From Candidatus Hydrogenedentota bacterium (GTDB taxonomy: Bacteria > Hydrogenedentota > Hydrogenedentia > Hydrogenedentales > SLHB01), in the NCBI GenBank assembly GCA_029552745.1, contig JAKPDK010000184.1, forward strand, positions 1-64,000: DNA of 64,000 nucleotides, given 5' to 3'. Under the pieces are notes generated by a model, which saw nothing but the letters and a program-made list of their open reading frames with translations, was not told the DNA's origin and searched no databases. Shown piece after piece: positions 7,528 to 17,104 of the stretch. A program made the position numbers and the translations under genes. Each line of letters opens with the position of its first letter. Position 1 is the stretch's first letter.

Positions 7528-9693
7528 ATGGATTTGAACGAGTCGATCACAAAACTACAACCTTTTGTCCAGGCATTACAAGAAACGACGCGCCGCTGCG
7601 AGCGATTGATGCAAATCCTTTCTGTCCTGCGTCAAATGGACGAGCTGGACGACCCCACGCTGACGTTGGCAGAGATTTGCCGCCGCATGGTAGAACCCAT
7701 CGCCTTTGACCTCGCCGCAGAGAACTGTTCTCTTTTTCTTTTGGATGAGACAGGGGAGTACCTGGAACTTCGGGCGGCATACAGCCCGTTTGAAGACAAG
7801 GCAAAAGCCTACGCACCGGGGGCATGGAGAGGCAGCCGTTTCAAAATCGGTGAAGGCATCGTAGGTACGGTGGCAAAGACACGGCGACCTTTGCGCGTCA
7901 ACGACACGGAGAAAGACCCTAAGTACGTAACCTTACCAAACGGCAATGTGCAAGTCCGTTCTCTTTTGGCATATCCCTTATTCAAGAAATCCACTGTTAT
8001 CGGCGTACTGAACCTGAGTCATTCCGAGCCGAATCGGTTTACCACTGAAAGCGAAAATGCGCTGTCGTTTATTGCACAACGCGCCGCCCAGATTCTTGCC
8101 TCCCATCATTTAGCCGAACAATTGCGACAATCCGAGGAACACTACCGCCTTGCCACCCAGAACGCGGGTGACGCATTTCTCATTTTTGACGCAGAAGGAC
8201 GTATCACCAGCTGTAATCCTGCCGTAGAGGCTATCAGCAAAGTGCCTCAAGAAGACTTTCTGTCCGGCAAGGCAACTTGGGAAGAGCGGATCGTACCAGA
8301 AGACCGACTTCGGTTTGTGGCAGCACAGAATCGGCTTTTGAAAACCGGCGAGCCGGTCACTATCCAGTATCGTTTGTTGGATAAGGACAATAACATCCAC
8401 CATTTAGAGCAGCGTTGTAGTCCATTTAGAGATGCCAACGGCAAGATTGTTGGTGTGATATCGGTTGCACGGGACATCACCGAGCGAATTCACGCGGAAG
8501 AAGAGCGGCGCGCCCTCGAAGCGCAAGTACAACATCTGCAAAAACTCGAAAGCCTTGGTATATTAGCCAGCGGTATCGCGCACGATTTCAACAATCTTCT
8601 CGTCGGCATCATGGGAAATGCGGGCTTGGCTCTGAGCAAAGCCCCACCCGATTCTCCTGCCATTCCGTACTTGGAGAAAATCGAGTCCACCTCGCGTCGT
8701 GCCGCCGACCTGACACGCGAAATGCTCGCTTACTGTGGCAAGGGCGATTTCTCTGTGGGACCTGTCCATTTAGGCAGCCTGGTGTGCGAAATGGGTAATT
8801 TGCTCGAAGCTTCTATCGGCAAAGGCGTCGTGATTAAATATGATTTCAGCGAAAACATCCCTCTTATCCAAGGCGATGCCGCTCAGATTCAACAGATCGT
8901 CATGAACCTCATCACAAACGCCTCCGACGCCATAGGCGATACCGAAGGACTTATTACGGTTCGCCTGTATGTCACTTATTGTCGAAAAGACGACCTCATT
9001 TCCGCTTACCACACGGAATCGGCCGAAGAAGGCGAATATGTGTGTCTGGAGGTGTCGGACACGGGCGCCGGAATGGACGAAGCCACGCGGCTCCGCATCT
9101 TTGACCCATTTTTCACCACGAAACACGCGGGGCGAGGTCTGGGCCTTGCCGCTGTGTTAGGTATCGTTCGCGCTCACAAAGGCGCACTCAAGGTGACAAG
9201 CAAACCCGGAAAAGGCTCCACCTTCACGGTGTTGTTCCCGACCCTTTCGCCCGATGCGGTCTTCGCCACACCAGCACCCAAACGCCCCGAAATATCCGTG
9301 GAAAATTGGCGTGGCAGCGGCACCATTTTGGTAGTCGATGACGAGCCCAATATCCGGGAAATCGCCGAAGCTGCATTGGCCGACTTCGGATTTGAAGTAC
9401 TTACAGCTGGCGACGGCAGAGAAGCCGTGGAAACATTTAAAGCCCACGCCGAAAAAATCCGTGCCGTTCTCCTCGATTTGACCATGCCCGTCATGGACGG
9501 GCTGGAAGCCTTTGAAGAAATCATTGCTATACGCGACGACGTACCGGTGATCCTCTCCAGTGGTTATACAGAGTCGGAGTCGGTTGGAAGATTTAACACG
9601 CGGTCCCCAGATGGCTTTATTCAAAAACCCTTCTGGCCAAGTGAGTTAGTGAAAAAGTTTCGCGAAGTACTGGAAAAACCGCCTGCAGAATAA
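7528..9693 (+). CDS. Hybrid sensor histidine kinase (GAF-PAS-HisKA-HATPase-REC)
   Basis: In order, this 721-residue protein has a GAF domain (about 45-195), a PAS domain (about 200-320), a HisKA dimerisation domain with phosphoacceptor His352 in GIAHDFNNLL, an ATPase domain with N box (MNLITNASDA, Asn464) and G boxes (DTGAGMD, GRGLGLAAVLG), and a C-terminal receiver whose Asp650 lies in LLDLTMPVMDG. No membrane segment is visible, so sensing is cytoplasmic through GAF and PAS. It is paired with the HDOD gene. No DNA-binding output is fused, so the phosphate is probably passed on or used in feedback. Confidence 0.94.
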   Translation: MDLNESITKLQPFVQALQETTRRCERLMQILSVLRQMDELDDPTLTLAEICRRMVEPIAFDLAAENCSLFLLDETGEYLELRAAYSPFEDKAKAYAPGAWRGSRFKIGEGIVGTVAKTRRPLRVNDTEKDPKYVTLPNGNVQVRSLLAYPLFKKSTVIGVLNLSHSEPNRFTTESENALSFIAQRAAQILASHHLAEQLRQSEEHYRLATQNAGDAFLIFDAEGRITSCNPAVEAISKVPQEDFLSGKATWEERIVPEDRLRFVAAQNRLLKTGEPVTIQYRLLDKDNNIHHLEQRCSPFRDANGKIVGVISVARDITERIHAEEERRALEAQVQHLQKLESLGILASGIAHDFNNLLVGIMGNAGLALSKAPPDSPAIPYLEKIESTSRRAADLTREMLAYCGKGDFSVGPVHLGSLVCEMGNLLEASIGKGVVIKYDFSENIPLIQGDAAQIQQIVMNLITNASDAIGDTEGLITVRLYVTYCRKDDLISAYHTESAEEGEYVCLEVSDTGAGMDEATRLRIFDPFFTTKHAGRGLGLAAVLGIVRAHKGALKVTSKPGKGSTFTVLFPTLSPDAVFATPAPKRPEISVENWRGSGTILVVDDEPNIREIAEAALADFGFEVLTAGDGREAVETFKAHAEKIRAVLLDLTMPVMDGLEAFEEIIAIRDDVPVILSSGYTESESVGRFNTRSPDGFIQKPFWPSELVKKFREVLEKPPAE

Positions 9694-9700
9694 GCACTTT

Positions 9701-10426
9701 TTACCTGCGGAAAATCCACTCCCGCGAAAGGTATTTCTCTTCCGCGAGAACATGAACCTCGTTCATTTCTTTGCGACTCAAACCCTTTTCGCAAGGCACC
9801 ACCTCGAATGCCTCGCAGACTACTTCCTTCAAAACATCACGACCTAAAGGAATGTTTGTCACGAACTTTTCGTGGGACCTACCCACACGATACCCAGGTT
9901 GTTCCGTCGGTTCACGCAGGTAACGACTTATTAACGTCGTATCAAAAGAATACAACAACGTTCCGTGGTGCAGAATCGAGTGACGCCGCCGTCGTTGTGC
10001 ATTCCCGGAGAACTTCATGCCCTGTATGGCAAGGTCGGAGATTCCTTGATGCTGCGCTAGAACTCCCCGTCTCTGCAAGCTATCAACAAGCCTTCCCAAA
10101 ATGTAACAGTAAGACCCACGAATGGTTTGTAACTCGGGTGCATTAAGACGCGGCAACACCAGGGTGAAATTCAGGCATCCCGGGCCTTGAAGCACCGTGC
10201 CCCCGGCGGAACATCGGCGAAAAATGCGTACCCCGTCCTCACGGCAATGGTGCTCATACACTTCCTGGCGAACAACCTGCGAAACCCCGACCACGACGAA
10301 ATAAATCGAACTTTCCCAAAAACGCAGTACCCCGTCGCATCCACCCCGCTCTACCAAGTCCGATAGTATTTCGTCACACGCCAGGTTCTCGGCAGGATAT
10401 CGAAATGAATAATCAATGTATCTCAT
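9701..10426 (-). CDS. lplA: Lipoate-protein ligase A-like protein
   Basis: This 241-residue protein belongs to the biotin/lipoate ligase fold. The conserved lipoate-binding loop is RRCSAGGTVLQG, a variant of RRxSGGG, and the catalytic Lys lies in GMKFSGNAQRRRR followed by HHGTLL, the usual order for LplA. It would attach lipoate to the Lys of GcvH. It is the last gene of the gcv operon, its ATG overlapping the gcvPB stop, which strongly supports that role. A lipoyl or octanoyl transferase activity cannot be excluded from sequence. It is convergent with the hybrid kinase, with only 7 bp between the stops. Confidence 0.85.
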   Translation of the reverse strand: MRYIDYSFRYPAENLACDEILSDLVERGGCDGVLRFWESSIYFVVVGVSQVVRQEVYEHHCREDGVRIFRRCSAGGTVLQGPGCLNFTLVLPRLNAPELQTIRGSYCYILGRLVDSLQRRGVLAQHQGISDLAIQGMKFSGNAQRRRRHSILHHGTLLYSFDTTLISRYLREPTEQPGYRVGRSHEKFVTNIPLGRDVLKEVVCEAFEVVPCEKGLSRKEMNEVHVLAEEKYLSREWIFRR

Positions 10427-11862
10427 GCAGGATAAATGCAGTTCAGTTCACGTGCCGCGCGCACTTCGTCTAACCTACCCACGGGCGTCGTCGTGGGAGC
10501 CGCGTGCAACTTCTCCGGACTTTCCGAAGCATCACGCGCCAATTCAATCATCGCGTCACAAAACGCGTCCAGGGTATCACGCGACTCGGTTTCTGTCGGC
10601 TCAATCATGAGGCTTTCTTTTACAGTCAGTGGAAAATACACGGTCGGGGCGTGGAAACCTTTGTCGAGTAGCGCTTTGGCAAAGTCCAATGCCTTTACCC
10701 CATGTTGGAGAAACGGCACGGCGGATAAGACACATTCATGCATGCAGTTTCCCTGAAATGCCGGCGGGAAATACTCACGAAGACGGGACAAAACATAATT
10801 CGCATTCAACACGGCATTTGCGGAGACGGCCTCAAGCCCTTCCGCACCCAGCATACGAATATACGCATACGCACGTACAGCCACCAAAAAATTGCCAAAA
10901 AACGGGGCTATCTTGCCGATGCTCTTTATGGGCTCACTCAATTCATATCCTTCTTCTGTCTTAGTAACGCGAGGTCCCGGTAAATAGGGTGCAAGTTTTT
11001 CGTTTACCCCGACCGGACCTGCGCCGGGACCGCCCATCCCATGCGGTGTCGCAAAGGTCTTATGAAGATTGAAATGCATCACATCAAACCCCAGATCCCC
11101 CGGGCGGCATCTTCCCACAATCGCATTCAAGTTGGCACCATCGTAATACATGAGCGCATCCACTGCGTGTGCCATTTCTGCAATCTGTTGAACGGCAGGC
11201 TCAAACAAGCCATGCGTGTTAGGGCACGTTAGCATAACCGCCGCCACGCGTTCCGTGAGCGCCGCGCGAAACGCCTCCCTATCAAGTGTGCCATCCGGTG
11301 CGGAAGGGACTTCGACCACCTTGAACCCGGCAATGGCTGCGCTGGCGGGATTGGTCCCGTGTGCCGAATCCGGCACAAGAACCAGGTCTTTTTCATTGCG
11401 TTTGTCTTTGTGATAAGCCGCGATCAACAACGTGCCTGTCAATTCCCCATGGGCGCCGGCAATCGGCTGCAACGTCACGGCGTCCATACCCCCTATCTCG
11501 GCAAGCAGGCGTTCCAGATGATATATCAATGCCAAGGCGCCTTGACATTCTTTCAAAAAAGCCGGGCAAGAACTCAAATGAGGGTGCAACTGGGCAAAAC
11601 CCGGTTCCGCCGCAATCCGGTCCATTACTTTCGGGTTATATTTCATCGTGCACGAACCCAATGGATAGAAATTCGTATCCACTCCGAAATTTCTACGGGA
11701 AAGCCTCGTGAAATGGCGCACCACGTCGAGCTCAGTCACTTCCGGAAGCCTCAAATCCGTATGGCGGCACAAATGAGACGGCGGCGAAACATCAGGGACA
11801 TCCAGGGGGTCGATTTGCACCCCCCGTCGCCCTTTCTTGGACAACTCAAATATCAGCTGCAT
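10423..11862 (-). CDS. gcvPB: Glycine dehydrogenase (decarboxylating) subunit 2
   Basis: This 479-residue protein is the C-terminal half of glycine decarboxylase and carries the PLP site: Lys268 in NLHKTFATPHGMGGPG. Other hallmarks are FYPLGSCTMKYNP and the early LHPH. With GcvPA it decarboxylates glycine and moves the aminomethyl group to lipoyl-GcvH in the cytoplasm. GGGAGG lies just before the ATG, and the gene overlaps both neighbours (gcvPA by 10 bp, lplA by 4 bp), implying tight coupling. Split P-protein subunits are typical of many anaerobes and deep-branching bacteria. Confidence 0.96.
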   Translation of the reverse strand: MQLIFELSKKGRRGVQIDPLDVPDVSPPSHLCRHTDLRLPEVTELDVVRHFTRLSRRNFGVDTNFYPLGSCTMKYNPKVMDRIAAEPGFAQLHPHLSSCPAFLKECQGALALIYHLERLLAEIGGMDAVTLQPIAGAHGELTGTLLIAAYHKDKRNEKDLVLVPDSAHGTNPASAAIAGFKVVEVPSAPDGTLDREAFRAALTERVAAVMLTCPNTHGLFEPAVQQIAEMAHAVDALMYYDGANLNAIVGRCRPGDLGFDVMHFNLHKTFATPHGMGGPGAGPVGVNEKLAPYLPGPRVTKTEEGYELSEPIKSIGKIAPFFGNFLVAVRAYAYIRMLGAEGLEAVSANAVLNANYVLSRLREYFPPAFQGNCMHECVLSAVPFLQHGVKALDFAKALLDKGFHAPTVYFPLTVKESLMIEPTETESRDTLDAFCDAMIELARDASESPEKLHAAPTTTPVGRLDEVRAARELNCIYPA

Positions 11863-13139
11863 ACAACCTCCCGCAATGATTGAGCAAAAAATTCCAACTG
11901 CCCCCGTGTTTTTTTCTCGGTTACGGCAATGAGAAGCTCGGTGGGCTCGCCAGCACCAACGCTATGCAACGGCAAACCCGCCACAATGCCCCGCGTCAAC
12001 ATACGTTCAACGACCTGGTCCGCCGATATCGGTAAACGAACGACAAATTCGTTGAAGGTCGTGGCATTATCAGCTAGCCACTCGGCAGGCAACAAACGCT
12101 TCAAGTACTCGGTCTTCGCATAACATTGGTGGGCAACCTCTTTCAGCCCTTGGGGTCCCAATAAACACAAGTAGATCAGGGCGCGCAAAGCACAAAGCGC
12201 CTCGTTGGAACAAATGTTAGACATTGCCTTTTCCCGACGGATATGTTGTTCGCGAGCCTGAAGCGTCAGTACAAAACCGCGAAGCCCCTTATGATCTACC
12301 GTCGCTGCGGCTAACCGCCCCGGCATCTTCCGCACGTACTCCCGCTTGGTTGCCAGTATGCCCAAATAAGGGCCGCCAAAACTCAAAGGAATGCCCAAAC
12401 TCTGCCCTTCCGCCACAGCAATATCAGCGCCCATCTCACCCGGTGTCTTCAAAAGACCCAGAGAAACAGGATTAAACACGACAACAAGAAGGGCGCCGGC
12501 TTCGTGACACCGCTGGGCAAGGTCCGTGTAATCGGATACGGTCCCTCGAAACGAAGGATTCTGTACAATCACGCATGCCGCTCCGACGGGGTCAACACCG
12601 GTCTGGATTTGCAGCCCCAGATTGAACGTATGAGTCTCCAACAAGCGCCGATAAATGGGATTCAGCGTCGGACTGCACTGAATCCGCCGTCGGTTCGTAA
12701 TACGAACTGCCATAGTCGTCGCTTCGAAAACGGCCGTACCACCGTCGTATAAGGACGCGTTGGCAAACTCCATATCGGTGAGACGGCATATTGCCGTTTG
12801 ATACTCATAAATAGCCTGTAACGTCCCCTGGGCACATTCCGCCTGATAGGGGGTATAGGCGGTCAGAAACTCCCCTCGACTCACCAAGGCGTCTATAGCA
12901 GCAGGAATAAAATGGTCATAATACCCCCCGCCGAGAAAACTAACGAGACTCGTATCGTTTTTCTTCGCCAATTCAGCACAATGCTCGCGAATGGCAAACT
13001 CGGACATGGAACCAGGCAACGCCAGCCTGCCGCTTCGCACTTCCTCGGGAATGACAGTGAAAAGGTCTTCGAGAGAACTGGCTCCTATCCTTCGGAGCAT
13101 TTCCCTTTGTTCGTCTTCTGTGTTAGCTATCCAACTCAT
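11853..13139 (-). CDS. gcvPA: Glycine dehydrogenase (decarboxylating) subunit 1
   Basis: This 428-residue protein corresponds to the N-terminal half of the P-protein. Characteristic stretches are SFLGGGYYDHFIPAA, TAYTPYQAECAQGTLQ, SLYDGGTA and RGFVLTLQAREQHIRREKA. It pairs with GcvPB to form the heterotetrameric glycine decarboxylase. Its ATG overlaps the stop of gcvH by 4 bp. Length and motifs match the family, with no sign of damage. Confidence 0.96.
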   Translation of the reverse strand: MSWIANTEDEQREMLRRIGASSLEDLFTVIPEEVRSGRLALPGSMSEFAIREHCAELAKKNDTSLVSFLGGGYYDHFIPAAIDALVSRGEFLTAYTPYQAECAQGTLQAIYEYQTAICRLTDMEFANASLYDGGTAVFEATTMAVRITNRRRIQCSPTLNPIYRRLLETHTFNLGLQIQTGVDPVGAACVIVQNPSFRGTVSDYTDLAQRCHEAGALLVVVFNPVSLGLLKTPGEMGADIAVAEGQSLGIPLSFGGPYLGILATKREYVRKMPGRLAAATVDHKGLRGFVLTLQAREQHIRREKAMSNICSNEALCALRALIYLCLLGPQGLKEVAHQCYAKTEYLKRLLPAEWLADNATTFNEFVVRLPISADQVVERMLTRGIVAGLPLHSVGAGEPTELLIAVTEKKTRGQLEFFAQSLREVVCS

Positions 13140-13522
13140 TTTTCGAGTGACTTTATATAAGCTTCATAGGCGTCCGCTTTCATGAGTTTATTTAATTCAG
13201 ACACCCGCACACTATCCAACTTAAAAAACCACCCCTCACCATAAGGGTCTTCATTGACCAACTCGGGGCGCGACTCGAGGAAATCGTTAACCTCACAAAT
13301 ATGGCCTCCGACGGGAGAATAGACATCACTGGCAGCTTTCACCGATTCCACCGTCGCTACCGTCTCGCCCCGGATGACATCTGCCCCCAGTTCAGGCAAT
13401 TCCACATACGTGATGTCTCCCAATTGCTCGACAGCATACGAAGTAATTCCTACGACATACTCGGAACCCTCATCCCGAATCCACTCGTGATCTTCGGTGT
13501 AATACAAGTCGTCCGGAAACAT
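13136..13522 (-). CDS. gcvH: Glycine cleavage system H protein
   Basis: The 128-residue protein carries the lipoyl-attachment site ESVKAASD, with Lys62 as the modified residue, in a small all-beta lipoyl domain. It shuttles the aminomethyl group between the P, T and L proteins. The start is the ATG at MFPDDLYY because AGGAGGT lies nine bases upstream, within the end of gcvT; a 19-codon longer frame exists but has no such site. No lpd gene for the L protein is present in the window, so dihydrolipoamide dehydrogenase must be encoded elsewhere. Confidence 0.96.
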   Translation of the reverse strand: MFPDDLYYTEDHEWIRDEGSEYVVGITSYAVEQLGDITYVELPELGADVIRGETVATVESVKAASDVYSPVGGHICEVNDFLESRPELVNEDPYGEGWFFKLDSVRVSELNKLMKADAYEAYIKSLEK

Positions 13523-13529
13523 TGTCCTT

Positions 13530-14624
13530 TTACCTCCTACACGTTCCCTGTTTATAAAAAGGCACCGAAACAACTTCAACAGGAAGCTGCTTCGGTCCAG
13601 CCATTAGTCTTGTTCCGGGAGTGACAAAGTCAGAACCCACATAGCCTAAACCTATACCATATCCTACACTCGGTCCAAACGTCCCGCTGGTCACCATACC
13701 TACGGGCTCGCCACTCACGCTTAGTGTGTAGCCCGTTCGCGGGGCTCTACGGTCTGGAGCGGAAAAGCCCACGAGTTGAGCATAGCCACCGGCCCGTCGC
13801 ATCTCAACCAGCACTTCTTTGCCAACGAAATCTTTCTCCCAATCTACGAACCGCGATTGAGAAGCCTCTAAAGGAGTCTTGGTATCGTCAAAGTCCTGAC
13901 CGCTCAAGGGGTAACCCATTTCCAGCCTTAACGTATCTCGAGAGCCTAAGCCCGCAGGCATTACTCCGTCCAATTGCAGCAGCCAAGTCCAGACATCGGA
14001 TGCGGATTCCCATGGGATGTACAATTCGAACCCCAGCTCTCCCGTGTAACCCATGCGCGTCACGACGAGAGGTAACCCGCGCCAACTCGTCCTTCGAGCG
14101 CTAAAATACCCCAGCTCTGAGACAACGGTGAGTCCTGCCTTCTCCAGGACTTCCCGGGACCGAGGCCCCTGAACATCGATCTTCGCCGTCAAACCGGACA
14201 CATCCTCTGCTGGATGCTTCAGGGAGGTCAGCAAGGCACTGATGCGCGAAGCCGGACCGGCGTTACTTACCACAAACAATTCTTCTTCGGCAAGTCGAAT
14301 TGAAATCACGTCATCGAGAATGCGCCCTTGATCATTTAATATAGCACCGTACCGTCCACGACCCACAGGCAAGTTCGTAAGATTGGCTGTAAACAAACGG
14401 TCGTATTCCTGTATCGCGTCTCGTCCCACGAGTCGAAACTCCGCCATGTGAGAGCAATCAAAGACGCTGACAGATTCCCGTGTGTGCCGATGTTCCTCCA
14501 GAATGCCCCGAAATTGCAAAGGAAGCAACCACCCGTGGAAATCGACCACCTTGCCGCCCAATGCCACATGTTGATCGTAGAAAGGCGTTTTCTGAGGAAG
14601 TATTTCGCCACCAATATCGCTCAT
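13530..14624 (-). CDS. gcvT: Aminomethyltransferase (glycine cleavage T protein)
   Basis: The 364-residue protein matches GcvT along its length: TPFYDQHVALGGKVVDFHGW, the conserved FDCSHM with catalytic Asp, the folate-domain segment MGYTGELGFELY, and ETPLEASQ-like KTPLEAS. It transfers the methylene group from aminomethyl-lipoyl GcvH to tetrahydrofolate and releases ammonia. It is followed 7 bp later by gcvH. A glycosyltransferase gene ends 7 bp upstream, so gcvT is internal to the operon and not the first gene. Confidence 0.96.
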   Translation of the reverse strand: MSDIGGEILPQKTPFYDQHVALGGKVVDFHGWLLPLQFRGILEEHRHTRESVSVFDCSHMAEFRLVGRDAIQEYDRLFTANLTNLPVGRGRYGAILNDQGRILDDVISIRLAEEELFVVSNAGPASRISALLTSLKHPAEDVSGLTAKIDVQGPRSREVLEKAGLTVVSELGYFSARRTSWRGLPLVVTRMGYTGELGFELYIPWESASDVWTWLLQLDGVMPAGLGSRDTLRLEMGYPLSGQDFDDTKTPLEASQSRFVDWEKDFVGKEVLVEMRRAGGYAQLVGFSAPDRRAPRTGYTLSVSGEPVGMVTSGTFGPSVGYGIGLGYVGSDFVTPGTRLMAGPKQLPVEVVSVPFYKQGTCRR

Positions 14625-14631
14625 TGATTTT

Positions 14632-15642
14632 CTATCCTTTGTTGTTGCGAGAAAGTCGCTTGCTCACAAGGGACCATTTGATCTGCCCATAGGCAAGAGG
14701 TAATTTGGCGAAATACGTATGAACCGCATAACCCAAGGCAATGGACCAAGGATGCCCTTTTCTAACAACTTGAAACGTTTTTCGAAATAAGACAATCCCC
14801 GCTACAATCAAAACAGCAAGACGCCACACAATCGGCGCAAATAACAGAAGCATCAAACCAGCAAGCAGCGCAGCCGCCCACCTGTAATTTGCGCGACATT
14901 CTCGTTGCCACATCCTATCGGAAGCACCCGCACACCGATGTGAGACTTCGGCGTACGCCCAGCCTGACCGAACACACCGCCGCCAATAGTCGGAAAAACC
15001 TCGAAACGCCAGATCGTGGTACGCCATCAATTCCGACAACTTCATGACCTTTTTGTGCAAATGATTCCGGATCCGCCAGCAAAGAAGCGGCTCTTCTCCG
15101 AACGACACATCCTCCGGAAACCCGCCCGCTTCAATAAAAACAGAACGCCGAAAGATTGCCGCGCCACCACAAAACGCCACCTCACCCTCACCCTGTATCC
15201 AATCCAGTTCCAATATCTTGTAGAGAAAACTTGAACGCATTTCCCGCAGTTCGCCAAAAACGACGCCCACATCCTCTCTCGTCACAATGAATTCCAAAGC
15301 TTTTTTCGGCCAGGACGGTGCCATCACCATATCGCCGTCAAGAAACTGGAGAAATGTTCCTTTAGCGTGAGCCGCGCCTACATTGCGGTTCTTTGGCGCC
15401 TTCCTACGTTCTTCCGCAGCGAGAACGAGGTCACACCCTGCAGCACGTGCGACGTCCAAACTGCCGTCATTTGAACCACCGTCTACATAGATTACTTCAA
15501 AAGGGACTCCTGAAAGCTCTGCTTCCCTGATCGAACGTATACAGGCGGACAACGTGGCAGACTCGTTATACCCGATGACTACAAAAGACAGCAGCGGCTG
15601 CGAACAGGCGTTGGCGGGTAATGTGTTATCAAAACAGGCCAT
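14632..15642 (-). CDS. Family 2 glycosyltransferase, membrane-associated
   Basis: This 336-residue protein has a GT-A fold: LSFVVIGYNESATLSACI at the start, VDGGSNDGS, and the metal-binding motif FLDGDMV. The acceptor region includes CGGAAIFRR and EEPLLCWRI. A hydrophobic stretch near residues 255-290 (ALLAGLMLLLFAPIVW, then AVLIVAGIVLF) anchors it to the membrane. It probably makes a cell-surface glycan. Its place as first gene of the glycine cleavage operon is unexpected, since no metabolic link is obvious. Donor and acceptor are unknown. Confidence 0.88.
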   Translation of the reverse strand: MACFDNTLPANACSQPLLSFVVIGYNESATLSACIRSIREAELSGVPFEVIYVDGGSNDGSLDVARAAGCDLVLAAEERRKAPKNRNVGAAHAKGTFLQFLDGDMVMAPSWPKKALEFIVTREDVGVVFGELREMRSSFLYKILELDWIQGEGEVAFCGGAAIFRRSVFIEAGGFPEDVSFGEEPLLCWRIRNHLHKKVMKLSELMAYHDLAFRGFSDYWRRCVRSGWAYAEVSHRCAGASDRMWQRECRANYRWAAALLAGLMLLLFAPIVWRLAVLIVAGIVLFRKTFQVVRKGHPWSIALGYAVHTYFAKLPLAYGQIKWSLVSKRLSRNNKG

Positions 15643-15707
15643 TTTCTGATTTCACTAATTCTAACTAGTCAGCCACCGCGCCCTTAAAACAAAACTCATT
15701 CCCATGA

Positions 15708-15736
15708 TCCATACCTACTACACCCAATTTTGTTAA
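15708..15736 (-). promoter_or_regulatory. Possible promoter of the gcv operon
   Basis: On the minus strand TTAACA and TATGGA are separated by 17 bases, about 65 bp before the glycosyltransferase start. The -35 is good and the -10 poor. I found no glycine-riboswitch-like fold in this 147-bp gap. Confidence 0.3.
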
Positions 15737-15742
15737 AGCGCG

Positions 15743-15751
15743 TGATATACT
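15743..15751 (+). promoter_or_regulatory. Possible extended -10 promoter of the nine-gene operon
   Basis: TGATATACT combines an extended TG element with TATACT, 39 bp before the GTG of the zinc-ribbon gene. No good -35 box is present at the expected distance. It overlaps the divergent gcv promoter region. Confidence 0.3.
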
Positions 15752-15789
15752 AAATGTCACACGTTTATAGGTCGTGAGGAAAAACCGTC

Positions 15790-16368
15790 GTGGTGTATTT
15801 CACCTGTCCAAAATGTCAATCTACCTATCAGGTAAAAGAAATGCAGCTCGCGGAATACTTCTGGTGTCGCAAATGCCGTTCTGCCATCAAGGTTTCATCC
15901 AATGAAACGGATCCGCCAAAGCCATCCACAAAAAACCGAAATACAGACCTTTACCAGATTTCTGAACCGTCGTCTTCTTCAGCGGCACTCCGTGACAAAA
16001 TGGATACCTCACCGTCACAATGTGAGGCACCGTCACGCGAATATGATAGGGATCGTGATGCGCTACTTCAACTGAAACAAACCCTTCACGAGACCATTCA
16101 GCAAGTCCGCGCACAGAGCGAGGCAATGGCAAAATTGGAACAAACCTTAGCGCAAGAACGGAAACTTCGTGCGGAACTGGAAAAACAACTCACGGCGCCC
16201 TCCTCAGGCGGGTTAACTGCCAACGATATACCGCAACAATCAGAATCAATTCGTTCTTACGCTGACGAACCAAGCGGTTTTCCTACCGTGCCCGAAGAAC
16301 AGCCCAATCAGGAGAAACTTTCCGACGCCGCTATGATAGAATTGCTGCTGAGATTCTCTAAAAAATGA
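15790..16368 (+). CDS. MJ0042-type zinc-ribbon protein with coiled coil
   Basis: The 192-residue protein begins with a zinc ribbon, CPKCQSTYQV and then FWCRKCRSAIKV, the MJ0042 pattern seen in many Planctomycetota and Deltaproteobacteria-type proteins. A Ser/Pro/Asp-rich linker follows. Residues about 85-140 form a heptad-rich coiled coil (LLQLKQTLHETIQQV, AKLEQTLAQERKLRAELEKQL). The start is one of two adjacent GTG codons with GAGGA upstream. It has no membrane segment. Function is unknown; zinc ribbons of this type usually bind protein or nucleic acid. It heads the nine-gene operon. Confidence 0.82.
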   Translation: MVYFTCPKCQSTYQVKEMQLAEYFWCRKCRSAIKVSSNETDPPKPSTKNRNTDLYQISEPSSSSAALRDKMDTSPSQCEAPSREYDRDRDALLQLKQTLHETIQQVRAQSEAMAKLEQTLAQERKLRAELEKQLTAPSSGGLTANDIPQQSESIRSYADEPSGFPTVPEEQPNQEKLSDAAMIELLLRFSKK

Positions 16369-16414
16369 TTGTTCATAAGAAGATGCGAATGCGGTAGTGA
16401 GTATATAAGGTCAC

Positions 16415-17086
16415 ATGCGAAAGTTAATTTTGACCTGCGAATGCGGAGAGCGCATGCAAGTCCCCCGGTCTGCGCTGGGCAAAACGGGGCTTTGTCCGGC
16501 TTGTTCCCGCGCCATACCCATCCGAACCGATAATACCCAGCCTGCACCTCCAACCGGCGCATTCGCCTCCTTTTCCAACACCACACCCCAAGTAGCGCCC
16601 CCTTCGAGCCCCGCGGAGGATGATAAGCGGCGATTCGGCGAGGCTGTAGACCTGTATTTTGCCAGGCGTTATGCCGAGGCATTGGCAGTCTTTAATAGTT
16701 TGGCAACCCGATTGCCCGACTGTCCCGAGGTGGAGATGGGGAGGTCTCTGTGTCTGAAAGCCTTACAAACACGCCCCGCTTTTGCTTTGGAAGACAAACG
16801 AGCCCCAAGCGATCCGAGCCAATTGACCGAAGACCTCATCAAGAAGCTCCTCGTTCACCTGATGATGAACGCGTCCTCCGAGGAAATCCAACTAAAAGCG
16901 GCAGAGTTGGCTTGTCGTGTATTGGGTATCCTACAAAACGGCAACAATCATCTCCCGTTGAATCACAGCACGAACTCGTTGCTTGACGAGCTACAGCAGC
17001 TTCATGCGACTGTTGAAACGCTCTTGCAAGAGAGGGACGACACCAAAACAGAAGAAACACCTGTTCCTGATGAACTTCAGCCTTAA
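16415..17086 (+). CDS. Zinc-ribbon protein with TPR-like helical region
   Basis: The 223-residue protein starts with a second, different zinc ribbon (CECGERMQV and LCPACSRAI). A Pro-rich linker follows, then a helical repeat resembling one TPR motif (AVDLYFARRYAEALAVFNSLATRLP). The C-terminus is helical and acidic (LLDELQQLHATVETLLQER). It starts at an ATG 46 bp after the first zinc-ribbon gene. I do not recognise a named family. The repeated arrangement, ribbon plus helical partner-binding region, suggests that the two adjacent proteins act together, but this is inference. Confidence 0.8.
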   Translation: MRKLILTCECGERMQVPRSALGKTGLCPACSRAIPIRTDNTQPAPPTGAFASFSNTTPQVAPPSSPAEDDKRRFGEAVDLYFARRYAEALAVFNSLATRLPDCPEVEMGRSLCLKALQTRPAFALEDKRAPSDPSQLTEDLIKKLLVHLMMNASSEEIQLKAAELACRVLGILQNGNNHLPLNHSTNSLLDELQQLHATVETLLQERDDTKTEETPVPDELQP

Positions 17087-17104
17087 GCAACGGAGTTTTG
17101 GGCT

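Noticed and set aside
15643-15789. Glycine riboswitch before the gcv operon
   Set aside because: I looked for the paired glycine aptamer pattern and saw no match in this short gap.
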